Shown here piece by piece: positions 52,838 to 56,981 of a stretch of DNA of 56,981 nucleotides (the first letter of the stretch is position 1; every line of letters starts with the position of its first letter). The DNA lies in NCBI GenBank assembly GCA_034190085.1, contig JAXHTS010000040.1:1-56981 (forward strand), in the 5' to 3' direction. Under the pieces are notes generated by a model, which worked only from the letters and a program-made list of their open reading frames with translations, made no database searches and had not been told where the DNA came from. Made by a program: the position numbers and the translations under genes. The stretch comes from Spirochaetota bacterium. GTDB lineage: Bacteria > Spirochaetota > UBA4802 > JAFGDQ01.

Positions 52838-54589
52838 TTATAGCATCTTTTCAAGCATTTCTTGCATAGATACATCCCCATCTTCAATAATCTTCTTGAG
52901 GTCTTCCAAAAAGCCTATGAATTCATTCTTTACAAGCCTTTTTACATCATTGGAGTTCCTCGCTTTCACTTCAATTTCACCATTTTTGAAGTAGCCTTTT
53001 CCAATTGTCACTCTGACAGGAATGCCTACGAGGTCCGCGTCAGCAAATTTATAACCAGGAGATACCTTTCTGTCATCATATAATACATCAATACCTAAAT
53101 CATCAATATTAGAATAAATTTCATCAACCATTTGTTTCTCTTCGTCATTCTTGAAGATTCCTATAAGATGAAGGTGAAAGGGTGCCACTGATATTGGCCA
53201 CATAATACCCTTATCATCGTGATGTTGATCAATTATTGCTGCCATTGTCCTGTTGACTCCAATGCCATAACAACCCATTATTGGGTGTAAAGCCCTCCCC
53301 TCTTCATCTAGCACTGTAACATTCATAGATTCAGTATATTTATATCCAAGCTTAAAGATATGCCCAACCTCTATGCCCTTTTTAGATATCATAGGCTTCT
53401 TGCATTTAGGGCATTTATCTCCCTCATCAGCAATAGTGATATCCCCCTCATCCTTTATCTCAAAATCTCTGCCATGATTTACTCCTATATAATGCTTATC
53501 CCTTTGATTCGCGCCAGTGATAGCATTTCCTATATTCTTAATGGATATATCAAAGATAGTTCTCAGATTAAAATCATTAACAGGACCGGCAAAGCCAACA
53601 GGCGCGGATGTTACTGCTTCTACTATAGGGTCCGGCGCAATGCTGAGTTCAGTTGCGCCAATATAATTTTTAAGCTTAAGCTCATTCACTTCCCTACTGC
53701 CTGGTACAACCGCCATTACTGGCTCATCATCTGCAACATATATAATGCTCTTTAGAAATCTATCAGGGGAACAACTGAAGAAAGAAACCAGTTGATCGAT
53801 CGTCTTCACATTAGGTGTGTCTACAATCTGTAATTCCTCAGGATTTATATCCCCTGTATTATTGTCAGCCCTCATGTATTCCGCCCTCTCTTGATTGGCC
53901 TGATATCCACAGGAATTACATATGATGATCACCTCCTCCCCTATATCCGATGCGACCATAAATTCTTCGGAATCGCTGCCACCCATTGAGCCTGTATCCG
54001 CCTCAACTGGGATGGTTGAGAGACCGCATCTTTTAAATATATTTCGATAGGTTTTCCTCATCGCCTGATAGGACGCCTCAAGCCTGTTTTCAGTCATATC
54101 AAAGGAATAAGCATCCTTCATGATAAATTCTTTACTCCTCATCACTCCGAATCTAGGCCTTATTTCATCTCGGAATTTTGTATTTATTTGATACACAGTT
54201 AATGGAAGATCACGGTATGATGAAATCAAGGAACGAACAACGCTAGTAAAAGCCTCTTCATGAGTTGGTGCCATGGCATACTCCATCTCGTTTCTGTCTT
54301 TAATCCTTATCATCTCAGGGCCCATGACACTCCATCGGCCAGACTCTTTCCATAAGTCTGCGTTCGTTAATTCCGGCATCAAGAACTCTAAAGCTCCGGA
54401 CCTGTTCATCTCCTCTCTTATTATTTGAATTATTTTATGTAACACGCGTAGCCCAAGTGGGAGATATATATACATCCCGGCAGATTCCTTCCGTATTAAA
54501 CCAGCCCTTATCATAAGCCTGTGACTTATTACGACCGCATCGGAGGGGTCTTCCTTAAGAGTCGGAAGTATGTATTTTGATAACCTCAT
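52838..54589 (-). CDS. proS: prolyl-tRNA synthetase
   Basis: A 583-residue class II aminoacyl-tRNA synthetase of the bacterial type. The catalytic core has LPLGLRVLHKIIQIIREEMNR, MRSKEFIMKDAYSFD and GCYGIGVNRTMAAIIDQHHD; the editing (INS) domain lies between motifs 2 and 3 at about 225-400. The C-terminal anticodon domain ends with MLEKML. The catalytic core starts near residue 20 (SDAVVISHRLMIRAGLIRKESAGMYIYLP begins the family pattern). It precedes the tRNA cluster, whose first gene is tRNA-Pro. Confidence 0.93.
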   Translation of the reverse strand: MRLSKYILPTLKEDPSDAVVISHRLMIRAGLIRKESAGMYIYLPLGLRVLHKIIQIIREEMNRSGALEFLMPELTNADLWKESGRWSVMGPEMIRIKDRNEMEYAMAPTHEEAFTSVVRSLISSYRDLPLTVYQINTKFRDEIRPRFGVMRSKEFIMKDAYSFDMTENRLEASYQAMRKTYRNIFKRCGLSTIPVEADTGSMGGSDSEEFMVASDIGEEVIIICNSCGYQANQERAEYMRADNNTGDINPEELQIVDTPNVKTIDQLVSFFSCSPDRFLKSIIYVADDEPVMAVVPGSREVNELKLKNYIGATELSIAPDPIVEAVTSAPVGFAGPVNDFNLRTIFDISIKNIGNAITGANQRDKHYIGVNHGRDFEIKDEGDITIADEGDKCPKCKKPMISKKGIEVGHIFKLGYKYTESMNVTVLDEEGRALHPIMGCYGIGVNRTMAAIIDQHHDDKGIMWPISVAPFHLHLIGIFKNDEEKQMVDEIYSNIDDLGIDVLYDDRKVSPGYKFADADLVGIPVRVTIGKGYFKNGEIEVKARNSNDVKRLVKNEFIGFLEDLKKIIEDGDVSMQEMLEKML

Positions 54590-55088
54590 CTATTATTGCC
54601 CCTTATCAATTATATGGTTGAACATTATTGTCTTTGAAAATTATTATCCGAGTATAAAAGCTATCAATCTCATGGATGAATCAATTGGTTTTGTGAAATC
54701 CACATATATTCATTATCCAGCAATTCAAGGAATTTTACAGCATGCTCAAAACTAAAAAAATACTTTCTCAATTGCAATCATTTATTTTTAGACATAAAGT
54801 ATTTATAAAACATTCAGGTGATACTATAGCATCAAGATGCATTTTAATTTTGAAAAGCAAATGATATCTTTTATATTGCAGGCAAGATGCTGGAAAAATC
54901 TAACAGTAAAGCAAGGTTAATGAAAGTAACAGAAAAGATACTGTTTTGAAAAACAAATTTATACTCAGTTGACTTGAGTTTGCGAAATTATTAAATTTCT
55001 GTCAGTCTTCTGATTTTGAGGAGTTATGGTGAAAAGTTGGCTAATTTTGGATAAAATTTCCGCAAACCTATTTAGAATGAGTATAACA
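54590..55088. other. intergenic region
   Basis: About 500 A+T-rich bases between two minus-strand genes. No coding or structural signal is evident beyond a few weak A+T repeats. Confidence 0.45.
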
Positions 55089-56513
55089 TTATTTAATCTG
55101 CCACATGCCCTTGATCTGTGGAACAGCGGTATTGCCATACATGTCCGTACAATCTATATTCATCCTCAATGGGGCTGTTGTATCCCACTCTGTTATGGGA
55201 TAGAGAGTTAGTGTATCATATGTAAAAGTAGTTGTTGACCATACTCCGCCATCGCAGTCGTCAGCCATTTGTCCGCTCAGAACAACTGAAGAAATATCAA
55301 TAGCTTCGTCAAAGGTAAAGATTACAGGATCAGTCAAAGTAAGATCCTTCTTTGCTGGAAAGGTCGTCGCAGATGGTCCTTTGGCATCCACATCATATGT
55401 AAGAGGTACAGTAGAAAGGCTGTTGCCGAAAAGATCATCACAGTCAATTGTCAGGGTTCTAGCTGCGCCGCCAGTCCATAGAGTATTGGGACTTATTGTG
55501 AGCGTATCATCTTCAACGGCTGTGGTTGACCAGTAACCTCCATCACTCTCACCTGAGAGATCGCCTTCGAGACCGAGACTTGACCTATCTATGGATTCAT
55601 TGAAGACTATCTCAATTATCTGGTTAACATCTATGGTTGATCCGATTACAGGAGTTTCCGAATATGTAGGAGGAGTAATATCAACTGTGTAACTGAGATT
55701 TATTGTTGGAAGGCTGTTGCCATATACATCATCACAGTCTATTTCTAATGTTTGTTCACCTCCGGTCCAAGTTGAAGCCAAAGCTGGTCTTACTGTTAGG
55801 GTGTCGTTGTCATATGTTGATGTAGACCAAACACCTCCATTACTCTCCACAGCCATTGATCCAACATAGCTTAGAGTAGCTGTATCCATTGATTCGCTGA
55901 ATGTAATCACTAAAACCTGATTATCGCTTATAGTTGAGCTGTTAACTGGTAGTGCGTCAAATGATGGAATATCCGCATCTACATCATAAATTAAACTCAG
56001 AGTTGACAGATTATTGCCCGAAGTGTCTTTGCAATCTATGGTCAGAGTTTTGTCAGTTCCTGTTGTCCATCCAAAGTCAGGATAGATCGTTAATGTATCA
56101 TTCGGTACGGTTGAATTACTCCATACACCTCCATCACACTCGGGAACAAATGTTCCATCTAATACAAGAGAATCCATATCTATCGTTTCATTAAATGAAA
56201 TTATAATCTCCTGATCAGGGCCAATAGTTAAGCCGTTCCCCGGTGAAAAAACCGCAACTGGTGCTGTTGTATCAGAATCTATAGAATCAGGGTTTAAAGC
56301 TTCAGTGTTAGTATCTTCAGGTTCAGTTGTATCCAAATCTGAATCTCCATGATTACCTGCATCTATATTTGTATTTTCAGGATTAGTTGTACTGGGATCA
56401 TTCGTAACAATAAGTGGCAGATCGCTTGAATTACTACCACCTTTGCTGCATGCACAAAATAAACAAAATGTTAACAATACCGTAAAAAATAAGTATAAAT
56501 TAGATTTTTTCAT
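55089..56513 (-). CDS. lipoprotein with four tandem bacterial Ig-like (Big_5-like) domains
   Basis: A 474-residue lipoprotein (lipobox FCAC, Cys about residue 22). A linker rich in Asp, Thr, Asn and Glu runs to about residue 84. Four repeats of about 93 residues follow; each contains DGGVWS or a close variant, then DTLTIxP, then TLTIDCxDxxGN. This is the SbsA/Big_5-type Ig fold, common in surface proteins. Each repeat holds a conserved Cys in the IDC motif and the first and last a second Cys in ECDGG or DCDGG. The role is probably surface adhesion or a scaffold; no partner gene is visible. Confidence 0.8.
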   Translation of the reverse strand: MKKSNLYLFFTVLLTFCLFCACSKGGSNSSDLPLIVTNDPSTTNPENTNIDAGNHGDSDLDTTEPEDTNTEALNPDSIDSDTTAPVAVFSPGNGLTIGPDQEIIISFNETIDMDSLVLDGTFVPECDGGVWSNSTVPNDTLTIYPDFGWTTGTDKTLTIDCKDTSGNNLSTLSLIYDVDADIPSFDALPVNSSTISDNQVLVITFSESMDTATLSYVGSMAVESNGGVWSTSTYDNDTLTVRPALASTWTGGEQTLEIDCDDVYGNSLPTINLSYTVDITPPTYSETPVIGSTIDVNQIIEIVFNESIDRSSLGLEGDLSGESDGGYWSTTAVEDDTLTISPNTLWTGGAARTLTIDCDDLFGNSLSTVPLTYDVDAKGPSATTFPAKKDLTLTDPVIFTFDEAIDISSVVLSGQMADDCDGGVWSTTTFTYDTLTLYPITEWDTTAPLRMNIDCTDMYGNTAVPQIKGMWQIK

Positions 56514-56865
56514 CCCTCATGCTCCACTGGATATAGTAAAATATTGTTTTTCAATAAACTGAACAAAGAATCCTTACTGAACCATAATAAATTAATCAAA
56601 GAAGTCTACCTGGTCAAATTAATATGCAATTATTACTTTTTTTGTCAGAGGGGGACAGTCGCTGTCGTTATATAACAAATTTTGAATAACATTCCCTAAA
56701 ATATATTTCCTGATTACAAAATCATCCTGAGTACACAATTAAAATCCCTATACTCTCTCTCCCTCCAGCTTTCATATCCGGTTTTATTATAACATTTCAA
56801 AGCATAATAATAAAAATTTTAATTCTATCCAAAAAATAAGCGTTAAATGGTGTTTTGGATAATTT
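56514..56865. other. intergenic region between divergent genes
   Basis: About 350 A+T-rich bases between the Ig-repeat lipoprotein and the gene at the window end. No gene seen; the sigma-54-type site follows at 56866. Confidence 0.4.
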
Positions 56866-56881
56866 TGGCACAATAGATGCA
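56866..56881 (+). promoter_or_regulatory. sigma-54 (-24/-12) promoter
   Basis: TGGCAC, then AATAGA, then TGCA: GG and GC are exactly 10 bases apart, and the -24 element is a perfect match. It lies about 80 bases before the start codon at 56960, so the gene that begins there is probably activated by an enhancer-binding regulator. Confidence 0.6.
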
Positions 56882-56959
56882 TAATACTATCAGGAAGTCA
56901 CAATTCGAGGTTTTTTTGACCTTTGTGGCTCAAAATTAAATAAAATGAGAGGTGTTAAA

Positions 56960-56981
56960 ATGGTTACAAAAGATTTTAAAA
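56960..56981 (+). CDS. start of a gene cut by the window edge
   Basis: ATGGTTACAAAAGATTTT with GAGAGG about 8 bases upstream reads MVTKDFK before the window ends. The family cannot be told from seven residues. Confidence 0.45.

Overview
The window looks like the chromosome of an A+T-rich, Gram-negative, anaerobic bacterium with a cytochrome-rich respiratory chain. Lipoboxes, outer-membrane barrels and CsgG-like lipoproteins point to a double membrane. A futalosine-type menaquinone pathway, a periplasmic [NiFe] hydrogenase, a 2-oxoacid:ferredoxin oxidoreductase and a selenocysteine codon point to anaerobic respiration. I cannot fix the phylum from sequence alone; a Desulfobacterota-like or Spirochaetota-like lineage are both possible. 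The nine intact cytochrome genes together carry 88 heme-binding motifs by my count.

Layout. 1-5.7 kb: an inverted-repeat element, two small outer-membrane barrel proteins, a secreted thioredoxin-fold protein, an alpha/beta hydrolase and a polytopic metal-exporter-like protein. 6.4-27.5 kb: the main feature, a contiguous + strand locus for extracellular electron transfer. It starts with four intact and one decayed OmcS/OmcE-like cytochromes and continues with a heptaheme cytochrome, three beta-propeller proteins, a 713-residue outer-membrane barrel carrying a discoidin-like insert, three CsgG/TolB-like proteins, a PpiC-type foldase, a 26-heme lipoprotein and a 16-heme cytochrome. 27.6-28.6 kb: an ornithine cyclodeaminase-family gene on the other strand. 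29.0-36.5 kb: a compact menaquinone operon (mqnL, P, M, E, A, C, menG, mqnD). 36.7-39.5 kb: LapA, tiny membrane and lipoprotein genes missed by length filters, an ArsR regulator with a clear palindromic operator, and a DUF2179 protein. 39.9-42.9 kb: korD-A-B-C plus an ACT-domain protein. 43.2-47.1 kb: an octaheme lipoprotein, a [NiFe] hydrogenase and a tetraheme c3-like cytochrome. 47.1-51.5 kb: a chemoreceptor, a probable FrnE-like selenoprotein read through an in-frame TGA, and a CoA-transferase family III gene. 52.0-54.6 kb: four tRNA genes and proS. 55.1-56.5 kb: an Ig-repeat lipoprotein. The window ends just after a sigma-54-type promoter and a new start codon.

How it may work together (inference): H2 oxidised by the periplasmic hydrogenase reduces the c3-like cytochromes, and menaquinone made by the mqn operon carries electrons in the inner membrane. 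The multiheme lipoprotein and 16-heme cytochrome could bridge the periplasm. The barrel, CsgG-like proteins and propellers could export, anchor or assemble the OmcS-like subunits as extracellular conducting filaments. The most notable observations are this nanowire-type locus, its recurring non-canonical CX3CH/CX5CH heme sites, the decaying paralogue in the array, and the UGA-encoded active-site residue of the FrnE-like protein.
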